Below, piece after piece: positions 7,801-17,093 of a DNA stretch of 64,000 nt. The translations under genes were made by a program, and so were the position numbers. The notes under the pieces were generated by a model. The model saw nothing but the letters and a program-made list of their open reading frames with translations. It was not told the DNA's origin and did no database searches. Position 1 is the first letter of the stretch, and every line of letters begins with the position of its first letter. The stretch is from Burkholderia guangdongensis (GTDB lineage Bacteria > Pseudomonadota > Gammaproteobacteria > Burkholderiales > Burkholderiaceae). Location of the stretch: assembly GCF_013403875.1 (NCBI RefSeq), contig NZ_JACBNX010000026.1, forward strand, positions 1 to 64,000. The letters run 5' to 3'.

Positions 7801-8454
7801 ATGTCCCGCAAACCCTTATTCGATCCGCGGCGCGTCCGCGAGGAAATCGCGCTGACCGCCGCCCGCCTCATCGCCGAGGACGGCCTGGACTACGCCGGCG
7901 CGAAGCGCAAGGCGGCGCGCCAGGTGCTCGGCGACACGCGCGTTGCCGGCGAATGGCTGCCGGATAACGATCAGATCGAAGAAGAACTGCGCGAATACCT
8001 CGCGCTGTTCCAGAGCGACACGCAGCCCGCCGAGCTGCGCCGGCTGCGCGAAGTCGCGCTCGACTGGATGGAGCGCCTCGCCGAGTTCAATCCGTACGTG
8101 ACGGGCGCGGTGCTGAACGGCACCGCGAACGCGCATTCGGACGTCCATCTGCAGATGTTCACCGACAATCAGAAGGACGTCGCGATCTATCTGCTGAACC
8201 AGAACGTCCAGTACGACGTGTCGGAAACCCGGCACTTCGCGGGCCGCGACGACGTCGAAACGCTGAGCTTCCTGTGGCGCGGCCGGCGAGATGCCGAGCC
8301 GGTCGGCATCCACGTCGCGCTGTACGCGCGCGACGACCTGCGCGGCGCCGTGAAGGCCGATGCGCGCGGGCGCCTCGCGCGCGCCGATGCGGCCGCGCTG
8401 CGCGCGCTCGTGGCCACGGCGACGGCGGCGGCCCCCTCTTCCGAACAGACCTGA
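7801..8454 (+). CDS. conserved hypothetical protein, possible nucleotidyltransferase-fold
   Basis: I do not recognise a named family. The 217-residue soluble protein has a helical N-terminal half (residues 1-90, with KRKAARQVLGD and a predicted charged helix), then NGTANAHSDVHLQMF near 103-117, which resembles the GS...D-h-D motif of minimal nucleotidyltransferases, though the first acidic pair is not fully convincing. The C-terminus is alanine-rich. ATG at 7801 opens the frame after a divergent gap from mpl. It ends four bases before the ATG of the TlpA-like gene, so the two are probably one operon. Function is unknown. Confidence 0.75.
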   Translation: MSRKPLFDPRRVREEIALTAARLIAEDGLDYAGAKRKAARQVLGDTRVAGEWLPDNDQIEEELREYLALFQSDTQPAELRRLREVALDWMERLAEFNPYVTGAVLNGTANAHSDVHLQMFTDNQKDVAIYLLNQNVQYDVSETRHFAGRDDVETLSFLWRGRRDAEPVGIHVALYARDDLRGAVKADARGRLARADAAALRALVATATAAAPSSEQT

Positions 8455-8458
8455 TTCA

Positions 8459-9019
8459 ATGATGAACACGAAACATTGGCTGGCGTTCGCCGCGGTCGCG
8501 GCGGCCGCCGTGATCGGCGGCCTCGCCACTGGACACTGGATGCACGGCGATGCCGGCGCGCCGACCGCCGACACCGAAACCGCCGCCGCCACCCGCGTCG
8601 ACGCGGTCGACGCGCTGTGGTCCGCGGACGTGACCGACGTCGACGGCAAGCCGCAGACACTCGCGTCGTTCAAGGGACAGAAAATCGTCGTGAACTTCTG
8701 GGCGTCGTGGTGCGGCCCGTGCGTGAAGGAAATGCCGGAGCTCGTCGCGCTGTCGCACGAGTACGCGAAGAAAGGCATCCGCTTCGTCGGGCTCGGCGTC
8801 GACTCCGACCAGAACGTGAAGACGTTCCTGCAGAAGGTGAAGGTCGACTATCCGATCTTCGTCAGCGGCTACGCGGGCGCGGATCTGGCCCGTAATTTCG
8901 GAAATACGGCCGGCGCGCTGCCTTTTACGGTCGTGATCGACGAGAATGGCAAAATTCGCGAGACAAAATTGGGAGAAATCGAGCCGGCCGAGCTGAAAAA
9001 GACGCTCGACGCGCTCTGA
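8459..9019 (+). CDS. TlpA/ResA-like membrane-anchored thioredoxin
   Basis: A 186-residue periplasmic thiol-disulfide protein. An N-terminal hydrophobic segment (about 7-24) acts as signal or anchor, and the thioredoxin-fold domain carries NFWASWCGPCVKEMPEL with the redox pair C85 and C88 and a later cis-proline in GALPFTVV. Such proteins reduce or oxidise cysteines of exported proteins or support cytochrome c maturation; which applies is unknown. The start ATG at 8459 is followed by a second ATG (8462), either of which could be used. The gene follows the uncharacterised 7801 gene almost without a gap. Confidence 0.92.
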   Translation: MMNTKHWLAFAAVAAAAVIGGLATGHWMHGDAGAPTADTETAAATRVDAVDALWSADVTDVDGKPQTLASFKGQKIVVNFWASWCGPCVKEMPELVALSHEYAKKGIRFVGLGVDSDQNVKTFLQKVKVDYPIFVSGYAGADLARNFGNTAGALPFTVVIDENGKIRETKLGEIEPAELKKTLDAL

Positions 9020-9213
9020 AACGCGGGTTGCGCACACCGCACGTTGCCGGTAACTTGAACCGCGATCGCCGCAATTTCGCGTGAATTCGCGGATACTTTG
9101 CGAACGGGCATGCAATTCTTACCGGCCGCGCGACGTTAGCCGTTTGGCAAAACTAGACAAAATTCTCTAAATAGCGCTAAAGTGCGCGCAATTCCGCAGA
9201 AATAGAAGCGACC

Positions 9214-9666
9214 ATGACACGATTGCTGGTGCTGCACGGCCCCAACCTGAACCTTCTCGGCACCCGGGAACCGGAAGTCTACGGCCGCGTGACGCTCGCG
9301 CAGATCGATCAGGCGCTCGCCGCGCGCGCGCAGGAAGCGGGCGCCGAGCTGACGTCGTTCCAGAGCAACCATGAAGGTGCGCTCGTCGATCGCATCCAGG
9401 CCGCGCGGGACGAAAAAACCGACTTCGTCCTGATCAATCCCGCCGCGTACACGCACACGAGTGTCGCGATCCGGGACGCACTCGCCGGCGTCGGCATCCC
9501 GTTCGTCGAAATCCATCTGTCGAACGTGCATCGCCGCGAATCGTTCAGGCACCACTCCTACTTTTCCGATCAGGCCGACGGCGTCATCTGCGGACTCGGC
9601 TGGAAAGGCTATCTCTACGCGCTCGATTACGCGCTCGACAAGCTGCAGGGCGCGTCCCGCGGCTGA
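9214..9666 (+). CDS. aroQ: type II 3-dehydroquinate dehydratase AroQ
   Basis: AroQ dehydrates 3-dehydroquinate to 3-dehydroshikimate, the step before AroE. The 150-residue length is typical of the type II dodecameric enzymes. Visible motifs are HGPNLNLLGTREPEVYG at 8-24 with the catalytic tyrosine (Y23), NHEG near 52-55, NPAAYTHTS and EIHLSNVH with the catalytic histidine region. The 195-bp upstream gap is AT-rich from about 9130, with a weak TTGGCA at 9144-9149 that may be a -35 box. accB starts 54 bases downstream. Confidence 0.96.
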   Translation: MTRLLVLHGPNLNLLGTREPEVYGRVTLAQIDQALAARAQEAGAELTSFQSNHEGALVDRIQAARDEKTDFVLINPAAYTHTSVAIRDALAGVGIPFVEIHLSNVHRRESFRHHSYFSDQADGVICGLGWKGYLYALDYALDKLQGASRG

Positions 9667-9720
9667 TCACGTCCAGAATTTGGCGCTCGGCGCCTTCACG
9701 CATTGAAAGGGGAACTCCCG

Positions 9721-10200
9721 ATGGATCTTCGCAAGCTCAAAACTCTGATCGACCTCGTCTCCGAATCGGGCATTTCCGAACTCGAAGTCACGGAAGGCGA
9801 AGGCAAGGTACGCATCGTCAAGAACGCGCCGCCCGTGTACGTTCAGTCGGCGCCCGGTTACGCGCCGCAGATGAGCATGCCCGCGCAGACCGTCGCGCTG
9901 CCGACCGAAGCCTCGGCGTCCGCGCCGGCGGCAGGCGGCGCAGCACCCGCACCGGCCGCGCCGCAAGGCCATGTCGTCACGTCGCCGATGGTCGGCACGT
10001 TCTATCGCGCGCCGTCGCCGGGTGCGGACCCGTTCGTCCAGGTCGGCGACACGGTCAAGGAAGGCCAGACGCTCTGCATCATCGAGGCGATGAAGCTGTT
10101 GAACGAGATCGAATCGGACAAGGCCGGCGTGATCAAGGAAATCCTCGTCGAGAACGGCCAGGCCGTCGAATACGGCCAGCCGCTGTACGTGATCGGCTAA
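9721..10200 (+). CDS. accB: biotin carboxyl carrier protein AccB
   Basis: AccB carries biotin for acetyl-CoA carboxylase, the first committed step of fatty-acid synthesis. The 159-residue product has an N-terminal multimerisation region, an Ala/Pro-rich linker (about 55-83) and a biotinyl domain with EAMKLLNEI, where K125 is the biotinylated lysine. ATG at 9721 follows a strong AAAGGGGAA ribosome-binding site; an in-frame ATG lies 18 bases upstream but has no better site. accC follows after 82 bases, as expected for the accBC operon. Confidence 0.97.
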   Translation: MDLRKLKTLIDLVSESGISELEVTEGEGKVRIVKNAPPVYVQSAPGYAPQMSMPAQTVALPTEASASAPAAGGAAPAPAAPQGHVVTSPMVGTFYRAPSPGADPFVQVGDTVKEGQTLCIIEAMKLLNEIESDKAGVIKEILVENGQAVEYGQPLYVIG

Positions 10201-10282
10201 AGCCCGCCGCTCGGCTCCCCGGCCGCGCGCCGCTTCTCCGCAGGCGCGCCGCGCGTGCCCCTCGAAGAGACGAATACTCGCT

Positions 10283-11650
<1,368 letters not shown>

Positions 11651-11653
11651 CGC

Positions 11654-12556
11654 ATGAGCTATCGCGAACTCATCGTCGAGCTGGCCCGCGAACACGCGGA
11701 AAGCCTGTCCGACGCACTGCTCGAGCTGGGCGCGCTGTCGGTATCCGTCGAGGACGCCGACGCGGACACGCCGGACGAGCAGCCGCTCTTCGGCGAACCG
11801 GGCCTCACGCCGGAACGCACCGCGTGGCAGCATTCGCGCGTGATCGCGCTGCTGTCGCCGGACGCGGAGCCCGCGGTGCTGCTCGCGGCGGCCGCGAACG
11901 AAATCGGACTCGCCGACGCGCCCGCGTTCGACGTCCGCGAGGTCGAGGAGCAGGATTGGGTGCGGCTCACGCAGTCGCAGTTCGAACCGATCCCGATCGG
12001 CGAACGCATCTGGGTCGTGCCGTCGTGGCACGATGCGCCCGATCCGAATGCGCTCGTGCTCGAGCTCGACCCGGGCCTGGCGTTCGGCACCGGCAGCCAC
12101 CCGACGACGCGCCTCTGCATGGAATGGCTCGAGCAGTCGGTCAAGCCCGGCCAGTCGGTGCTCGATTACGGCTGCGGCTCCGGCATCCTCGCGATCCTCG
12201 CGAAGAAGTGCGGCGCGAACCCGGTCATCGGCATCGACATCGATCCGCAGGCGGTCGAATCGGCGCGGCAGAACAGCGCGCGCAACCACGCCGACGTCAC
12301 CTACGGCCTGCCGGACGATTGCCCGGACCGCGAATTCGACATCGTCGTCGCGAACATCCTGTCGAACCCGCTGAAGCTGATGGCTTCGATGCTCGCGTCG
12401 AAGGTGAAACCGGGCGGGCGCATCGCGCTGTCGGGCGTGCTCGCGCGGCAGGCGGACGAAGTCGCGGCCGTCTATGCGCAGTACGTCGACATCTCGGTCT
12501 GGCGCGAGCACGAAGGCTGGGTCTGCCTCGCGGGTACCCGGCGCGAAAGCCTTTAG
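11654..12556 (+). CDS. prmA: ribosomal protein L11 methyltransferase PrmA
   Basis: PrmA trimethylates ribosomal protein L11. The 300-residue protein has an N-terminal L11-recognition domain and a C-terminal SAM-binding Rossmann domain with VLDYGCGSGILA at 169-180, GIDIDPQAV after strand 2 and DIVVANILSNPL, the family form of motif IV. The GLAFGTGSHPTT segment (141-152) preceding motif I is diagnostic of PrmA. It follows accC by three bases, a placement seen in many proteobacteria. Confidence 0.97.
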   Translation: MSYRELIVELAREHAESLSDALLELGALSVSVEDADADTPDEQPLFGEPGLTPERTAWQHSRVIALLSPDAEPAVLLAAAANEIGLADAPAFDVREVEEQDWVRLTQSQFEPIPIGERIWVVPSWHDAPDPNALVLELDPGLAFGTGSHPTTRLCMEWLEQSVKPGQSVLDYGCGSGILAILAKKCGANPVIGIDIDPQAVESARQNSARNHADVTYGLPDDCPDREFDIVVANILSNPLKLMASMLASKVKPGGRIALSGVLARQADEVAAVYAQYVDISVWREHEGWVCLAGTRRESL

Positions 12557-12600
12557 AATAGCGCTGTCCATCACTCAGGCCCGCTGGCTGTCCGGCTACC

Positions 12601-13680
12601 ATGCTCCTCGCGACGCGCTGCCCCCATTGCAAAACCGTGTTCCGACTGCAGCAGGCGCAGCTCGAGGCGCACGGCGGGCTCGTGCGGTGCGGGCACTGCC
12701 AGCAGGTATTCAATGCGGCCGAGTCGCGCATCGGCGAGCCGGAGTCGACCGGGAATGCGGGATCCGACCCGGCCCCCGACGAAGGCACCAGCCGGCCGGC
12801 GCAGGCGGCGAGCGTGTTCGTCGGCGAGCCGCCCGCCGGAAGCCCGGCGCACGCGAACTTCGGGGCCGGCGACTGGGAGGCATGGCAGCCGGCGCGCGGC
12901 GAGCACGATCCGGCGCCACGGCAGCCGGAACCGGCCGGATCCGCCAGGAAGACGGCGCCCGCGACCTTCTTCGTGCCGGCCGTCCCAAGATTGCCGACGC
13001 TCGACGCTCGGGAGCCCACGCTGCCCCGCTCCGCAGCCGCCACGCCCGCCCATGACGCCGACGACGCCCGCGAACCGCGCTTCTCCGCCGGCGCCGAACC
13101 GCTCGCAGCCACACCGCCCGATGTTCGTGCACCGTCCAACGACAGCGCGCCGTTCGCGGTGACGCGCGAAACGCGCATGCCGCCGAGCTCGCGACTGGGC
13201 AGCTTGCTCGGCAGCTTCGTCGGCGCGCTGGTCGCCGCGGCGCTCGCGATCCTGCTCGTCGCGCAACTCGCGTGGTGGCAGCGCGAGACGCTGATGATCT
13301 ACTACCCGGTCACGCAGCGCTGGTTCGAGCTCGCGTGCGCGCCGCTCGGCTGCACGGTCGCGCCGCCGCGCGCGATCGACGGGCTGCGCGTCGAGCCGGC
13401 TTCGCTGCTTCAGATCGACGGCCCGCACGTGCTCGAGCTGAGGGTGCCGCTATCGAACCGCTACGGCGTCGCGCTCGCGTATCCGTGGATCGAGCTGACG
13501 CTGTACGACGCGACGAATCACATCATGGTGAAACGCGCGCTCGCGCCGAGCGACTACGTGCCGCCCGGCACGCCGATCGGCGCCGGCCTGCCCGCCGGCC
13601 AGACGCAGACGATGCGCGTTCGCATCGACAAGCGCGGCGAGCCCGCGTCGCATTTTCTGGTCAGGATTTTTTATCCGTGA
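12601..13680 (+). CDS. zinc-ribbon and DUF3426 membrane protein
   Basis: A 359-residue protein of unknown function. The N-terminus is a zinc ribbon with C7-P-H-C10 and C30-G-H-C33. A long Ala/Pro/Asp-rich disordered linker (about 40-195) follows, then one membrane segment (about 199-225) and a C-terminal DUF3426 domain with FELACAPLGC. The layout suggests a cytoplasmic zinc ribbon and a periplasmic domain joined across the inner membrane. It sits between prmA and tpx; the same neighbourhood is common in Burkholderia but does not reveal a role. ATG at 12601. Confidence 0.88.
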   Translation: MLLATRCPHCKTVFRLQQAQLEAHGGLVRCGHCQQVFNAAESRIGEPESTGNAGSDPAPDEGTSRPAQAASVFVGEPPAGSPAHANFGAGDWEAWQPARGEHDPAPRQPEPAGSARKTAPATFFVPAVPRLPTLDAREPTLPRSAAATPAHDADDAREPRFSAGAEPLAATPPDVRAPSNDSAPFAVTRETRMPPSSRLGSLLGSFVGALVAAALAILLVAQLAWWQRETLMIYYPVTQRWFELACAPLGCTVAPPRAIDGLRVEPASLLQIDGPHVLELRVPLSNRYGVALAYPWIELTLYDATNHIMVKRALAPSDYVPPGTPIGAGLPAGQTQTMRVRIDKRGEPASHFLVRIFYP

Positions 13681-13744
13681 CGCGCGAGCCGCGCGTCCGT
13701 CACCAACCGCGCGCCCTTCCGGCGCGCCTCTTCGGAGCACGAAC

Positions 13745-14248
13745 ATGAGCAAAGTTACGCTGGGTGGCAACCCGATCGACATCGCCGGCACGTTCCCGGC
13801 CGTCGGCGCGCAAGCGCCCGACTTCACGCTGGTCGGCAAGGATCTCGCCGACGTCACGCTCGCCAGCTTCGCCGGCAAGCGCAAGGTGCTGAACATCGTG
13901 CCGAGCCTCGACACGCCGACGTGCGCGACGTCGACCCGCAAGTTCAACGAATCGGCATCGTCGCTCGCGAACACCGTCGTGGTCGTCGTGTCGGCCGACC
14001 TGCCGTTCGCGGCGACGCGCTTCTGCACGACCGAGGGCCTCGAGAACGTCGTCACCGTGTCGACGTTCCGCAGCGGCCGCGCGTTCGCGAACGCGTACGG
14101 TGTCGACGTGACGAGCGGCCCGCTCGACGGCCTGACCGCGCGCGCGGTCGTCGTGCTCGACGAGCAGAACAAGGTCGTGCACGCGCAGCTGGTCGGCGAG
14201 ATCAAGGACGAGCCGAACTACGACGCCGCGCTGGCCGCCCTCAAGTAA
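13745..14248 (+). CDS. tpx: thiol peroxidase Tpx
   Basis: Tpx is an atypical 2-Cys peroxiredoxin that reduces peroxides with thioredoxin. The 167-residue product carries the peroxidatic cysteine in SLDTPTCATSTRKF (C60) and the resolving cysteine in RFCTTEG (C94), spaced as in the family, and the arginine in the LTARAVVVLD segment. It probably acts in the cytoplasm or periplasm; no signal peptide is visible. A 10-bp stem-loop follows before the PfkB-family gene. Confidence 0.96.
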   Translation: MSKVTLGGNPIDIAGTFPAVGAQAPDFTLVGKDLADVTLASFAGKRKVLNIVPSLDTPTCATSTRKFNESASSLANTVVVVVSADLPFAATRFCTTEGLENVVTVSTFRSGRAFANAYGVDVTSGPLDGLTARAVVVLDEQNKVVHAQLVGEIKDEPNYDAALAALK

Positions 14249-14270
14249 TTTCCGGCCGCCCGACGTGCCA

Positions 14271-14295
14271 CGCGCCGCGCCTCGAGCGCGGCGCG
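14271..14295 (+). other. stem-loop between tpx and the PfkB kinase gene
   Basis: CGCGCCGCGC and GCGCGGCGCG form a perfect 10-bp stem around a CTCGA loop. There is no T-run after it, so it may be a pause, an RNA-stability element or a weak terminator rather than a classic intrinsic terminator. Confidence 0.4.
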
Positions 14296-14340
14296 CGCAC
14301 TTCGGGGCCCCCCTTCACGCTCTCTACAGGAACGCACGCC

Positions 14341-15279
14341 TTGGCTACGCTGATCTGCGGCTCGCTCGCCTACGACAACATCATGACCTTCGAGGGCCGC
14401 TTTCGCGAGCACATCCTGCCCGACCAGGTCCACATGATCAACCTGAGCTTCCTCGTGCCGACGATGCGTCGCGAATTCGGCGGCTGCGCGGGCAACATCG
14501 CCTACGCGCTGCATCTGCTCGGCGGCGATGCGCGCATCATGGCGACGCTCGGCGCGCTCGACGCGGACCGCTACCTCGAGCGCCTCGACAGCCTCGGGAT
14601 TTCGAAGGAATGCATCCGCGTACTGCCCGATACGCACAGCGCGCAGGCGATGATCACGACCGATCTCGACAACAACCAGATCACCGCGTTCCACCCGGGC
14701 GCGATGATGCAGTCGCACCTGAACCGCGCGGACGCGGTGCCGGGCGTGAAACTCGGCATCGTCGCACCGGACGGCTTCGACGGGATGGTGCAGCACGCGG
14801 AGCAGTTCGCGCACGCGGGCGTGCCGTTCGTGTTCGATCCGGGCCAGGGGCTGCCGCTGTTCGACGGCGCGACGCTGCGTCGCATCATTGAACTTGCCAC
14901 CTACGTGGCGGTCAACGACTACGAAGGCAAGCTCGTCAGCGACAAGACGGGCTGGACCGAACAGGACATCGCCGGCCGGGTTCAGGCGTTCATCATCACG
15001 CGCGGCGAGCACGGTGCGACTATTCTTCATAGAAACGGCGAAGAACGGATTCCGGCCGTCCCGGCGGAGCGCATCGTCGATCCGACCGGCTGCGGCGACG
15101 CATTCCGCGGCGGCCTGCTGTACGGCATCGAGCACGGCCTGGACTGGGCCACCACGGGGCGCCTGGCGAGCCTGATGGGCTCGATCAAGATCGCCCACCA
15201 GGGTCCGCAAACCTACTCGCTGACCCGCGCCGACATCGACGCGCGCTTCGAGGCTGCATTCGGCTACAGTCTCAAATAA
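14341..15279 (+). CDS. PfkB-family carbohydrate/nucleoside kinase
   Basis: A 312-residue ribokinase-fold kinase that transfers phosphate from ATP to a sugar or nucleoside. The start is CGSLAYDNI, the family's first signature region (GGCAGNIAYAL, 47-57) is present, and the C-terminal signature DPTGCGDAFRGG (247-258) includes the catalytic aspartate (D253). Substrate cannot be settled; the sequence looks close to the adenosine kinase-like group. The start is TTG at 14341, with CAGGAA upstream; no ATG precedes the conserved start. A small lipoprotein gene follows 20 bases later. Confidence 0.9.
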   Translation: MATLICGSLAYDNIMTFEGRFREHILPDQVHMINLSFLVPTMRREFGGCAGNIAYALHLLGGDARIMATLGALDADRYLERLDSLGISKECIRVLPDTHSAQAMITTDLDNNQITAFHPGAMMQSHLNRADAVPGVKLGIVAPDGFDGMVQHAEQFAHAGVPFVFDPGQGLPLFDGATLRRIIELATYVAVNDYEGKLVSDKTGWTEQDIAGRVQAFIITRGEHGATILHRNGEERIPAVPAERIVDPTGCGDAFRGGLLYGIEHGLDWATTGRLASLMGSIKIAHQGPQTYSLTRADIDARFEAAFGYSLK

Positions 15280-15299
15280 ATATTTGCTGGAGAGCACAC

Positions 15300-15773
15300 A
15301 TGTTGACTAAAAAGACCCTCACGCTCGGCGCGATGCTCACCGCCACGCTGTCGCTCGCGGGCTGCTTCACGCCGCCCGGCGCGGCGGACGTCTATGGCGT
15401 CGGCCAGGTGCAGCGCGAACAAACGGTGCGGATGGGCACGGTCGAGAGCGTCCGCGCGGTCATGATCCAGTCCGACGGCGGCGGCAGCGCGCTCGGCACG
15501 CTCGGCGGCGGCGCACTCGGCGCGGTCGCTGGCAGCGCGATCGGCGGCGGCCGGGGCTCGGTGCTCACGGCGATCGCGGGCGGCCTCGTCGGCGCAGTCG
15601 CGGGCAACGCGGTCGGCCAGAACCTGAGCAACGCGAACGGCGTCGAAATCACCGTGCGCCTCGACAACGGCGATCTGCGCTCGATCACGCAGGCCGCGTC
15701 CGGCGAAATGTTCCGCGCCGGCGATCGCGTCCGTCTGCTGTCGAGCGGTGGCGTCACGCGCGTCACGCACTGA
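15300..15773 (+). CDS. glycine-zipper outer-membrane lipoprotein (SlyB/PcP-like)
   Basis: A 157-residue lipoprotein with a signal peptide ending in the lipobox LSLAGC (lipidated C22). A glycine-zipper segment (about 60-105, with GGGALGAVAGSAIGGG and GGLVGAVAGNAVG) is typical of SlyB/17-kDa antigen-type lipoproteins, followed by a small beta domain ending RVRLLSSGGVTRVTH. Such proteins sit in the outer membrane and support envelope integrity. An intrinsic terminator follows at 15811. Confidence 0.88.
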   Translation: MLTKKTLTLGAMLTATLSLAGCFTPPGAADVYGVGQVQREQTVRMGTVESVRAVMIQSDGGGSALGTLGGGALGAVAGSAIGGGRGSVLTAIAGGLVGAVAGNAVGQNLSNANGVEITVRLDNGDLRSITQAASGEMFRAGDRVRLLSSGGVTRVTH

Positions 15774-15810
15774 TCCGGTATCCTCAGCGCGCGGCGCAAG
15801 CCGCGGTCGA

Positions 15811-15843
15811 ACGCATGTGCGAAGCTGCACATGCGTTTTTTTT
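15811..15843 (+). terminator. intrinsic terminator after the SlyB-like gene
   Basis: A perfect 10-bp stem (ACGCATGTGC / GCACATGCGT), a GAAGCT loop and a run of T (about 15836-15843). Confidence 0.9.
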
Positions 15844-15866
15844 GTTCATCGCGGCAGCGCGCGCAT

Positions 15867-15901
15867 AAAAAAATCCCGTCACCAGCCAATGGCGACGGGA
15901 T
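15867..15901 (-). terminator. intrinsic terminator for the H1-like gene
   Basis: On the minus strand, ATCCCGTC and GACGGGAT form an 8-bp stem with a 13-base loop, followed by seven T. It lies downstream of the histone H1-like gene. Confidence 0.85.
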
Positions 15902-15966
15902 CGAGCGAGCGATGCAGCGAACCTCGGACACGCGCGTGCGTGTCCGGGTCGAGCGTCCGTCCTGGA

Positions 15967-16629
15967 TTACGGACGGCTGCCGGTCGGGAACGGCCAGGCC
16001 GCTGCCGGGTTGAGCGCGGTCTTCACGCCCGATGCGGGCGCAACCGATGCGGTCGACGTCGATGCGGTGGTCGCGGGCGCAGCCTTCTTCGCGGCGGCCT
16101 TCTTCGGCGCAGCCGCCTTCTTCTCGGGCGCAGCCTTCTTCGCCGCCGCCTTCTTCGCGGGCGCGGCCTTCGTCGCAGCAGCCTTCGGCGCAGCCGCCTT
16201 CGTCGCGGCAGCCTTCGGCGCAGCCGCCTTCTTGGCAGCCGCCTTCTTCGCGGGCGCCGCCTTCTTCGCGGCGGCCTTCTTCGCCGGTGCCGCCTTCTTC
16301 GCGGCGACCTTCTTCGCAGCAGCCTTCTTCGCCGGTGCCGCCTTCTTCGCGGCGACCTTCTTCGCAGCGGCCTTCTTCGCCGGTGCAGCCTTCTTCGCGG
16401 CGACCTTCTTCACCGCGACTTTCTTCGCGGCAACCTTCTTCGCGGCGACCTTCTTGGCAGCAACCTTCTTCGCGGCAACCTTCTTGGCCGGTGCGGCCTT
16501 CTTCGCGGCGACCTTCTTCACCGCGACTTTCTTCGCGGCAACCTTCTTCGCAGCGACCTTCTTCGCCGGAGCAGCGGCTTTCTTCGCGGCGGCCTTCTTC
16601 GCAGCCGGTTTCTTCTTGGCAAGTGCCAT
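15967..16629 (-). CDS. histone H1-like lysine/alanine-repeat DNA-binding protein
   Basis: A 220-residue, very basic protein made almost entirely of KKAAAKK, KKVAAKK and KKAAPAK repeats, resembling the C-terminal tail of eukaryotic H1 and bacterial HctB/AlgP-type proteins, which bind and compact DNA. Residues about 5-190 are repeat; the C-terminus becomes less basic (PAATTASTSTAS, then AAAWPFPTG). ATG at 16629 follows AAGGAGA. The repeat DNA is likely to vary in length between strains. No catalytic function is expected; it may affect nucleoid structure or local transcription. Confidence 0.9.
   Translation of the reverse strand: MALAKKKPAAKKAAAKKAAAPAKKVAAKKVAAKKVAVKKVAAKKAAPAKKVAAKKVAAKKVAAKKVAAKKVAVKKVAAKKAAPAKKAAAKKVAAKKAAPAKKAAAKKVAAKKAAPAKKAAAKKAAPAKKAAAKKAAAPKAAATKAAAPKAAATKAAPAKKAAAKKAAPEKKAAAPKKAAAKKAAPATTASTSTASVAPASGVKTALNPAAAWPFPTGSRP
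16080..16620 (-). repeat. lysine-codon-rich degenerate repeat array in the H1-like gene
   Basis: The coding sequence is a long run of related 9-24-bp units (plus-strand GCCTTCTTCGCGGC / GACCTTCTTCGC type) encoding K-K-[AV]-A blocks. Several units are identical. Such repeats can expand or contract by slippage or unequal recombination. Confidence 0.85.
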
Positions 16630-16865
16630 GTCGTTCTCCTTCAGGTTCAGATGGGAGTCAGTTCAAACTACCCCTTCGTCAAAACCCGCTTCCCGCTGAC
16701 GCCCGTCAGGACGCGCGCTTCGAAGCGGGCTATTCATCGGCGTACGCGGATACCGCGCGCTTACGCTAATGAATACGGTATGGCGCGCGTGGCCATCGGG
16801 CCTCGCACGCCAAATCAAGTCGGCAGCCGGCGCGCATCGCGCCGCCGCCACCCAACGCTTGACCA

Positions 16866-16895
16866 AGCGCACGCTCACATGAGCGCGCGCTTTTT
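16866..16895 (+). terminator. plus-strand terminator-like hairpin with no assigned gene
   Basis: AGCGCACGCTC and GAGCGCGCGCT pair with one A-C mismatch around an ACAT loop, followed by TTTTT. On the plus strand there is no annotated gene immediately upstream, so it may end an unannotated transcript. Confidence 0.5.
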
Positions 16896-17049
16896 CCGGA
16901 GGGAAGTTTGCCCATCCCACTGAAGGGTTCGCAAAGTGCCTGTCATAGTGTTGCGCCGCCACGGCGCCGGGCATGCTTTGCATCAGGCGTTCTTGCTCCT
17001 AAACCATGTGCCGGGGCCTCCCGGCCGCCGGCTTCTCCATCTTCTTCAC

Positions 17050-17090
17050 GGGGCGCAGCCGCAGGCTACGCACCCCGGGCTACGCGCCCC
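17050..17090 (-). other. strong hairpin just after nrdB
   Basis: GGGGCGC pairs with GCGCCCC (17050-17056, 17084-17090), and AGCC (17057-17060) with GGCT (17078-17081) after a 2-base bulge. It begins four bases beyond the nrdB stop. There is no T-run, so it may protect the mRNA 3' end or be a weak terminator. The minus strand also shows an imperfect direct repeat (GCGTAGCC twice) here. Confidence 0.45.
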
Positions 17091-17093
17091 CGG

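Larger units (their letters stand above)
16630..17093. other. gene-free region between nrdB and the H1-like gene
   Basis: No protein gene is supported. On the minus strand it must hold the promoter of the H1-like gene; TTGACG near 16676 could be a -35, without a clear -10. On the plus strand, 16685-16729 can fold (CCCGCTTC / GAAGCGGG, with an inner CTGAC-GCCC-GTCAG hairpin), and a plus-strand terminator-like hairpin sits at 16866-16895. The nrdB 3' hairpin lies at 17050-17090. Confidence 0.5.

Noticed and set aside
16080..16620. Possible CRISPR array because of regular repeats
   Set aside because: The units are coding, degenerate, and have no unique spacers between them; no cas genes are nearby.
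16010..16699. Plus-strand frame of Phe/Ala repeats opposite the H1-like gene
   Set aside because: Antisense of the lysine-codon repeats. The minus-strand frame has a good ribosome-binding site and a known family composition.
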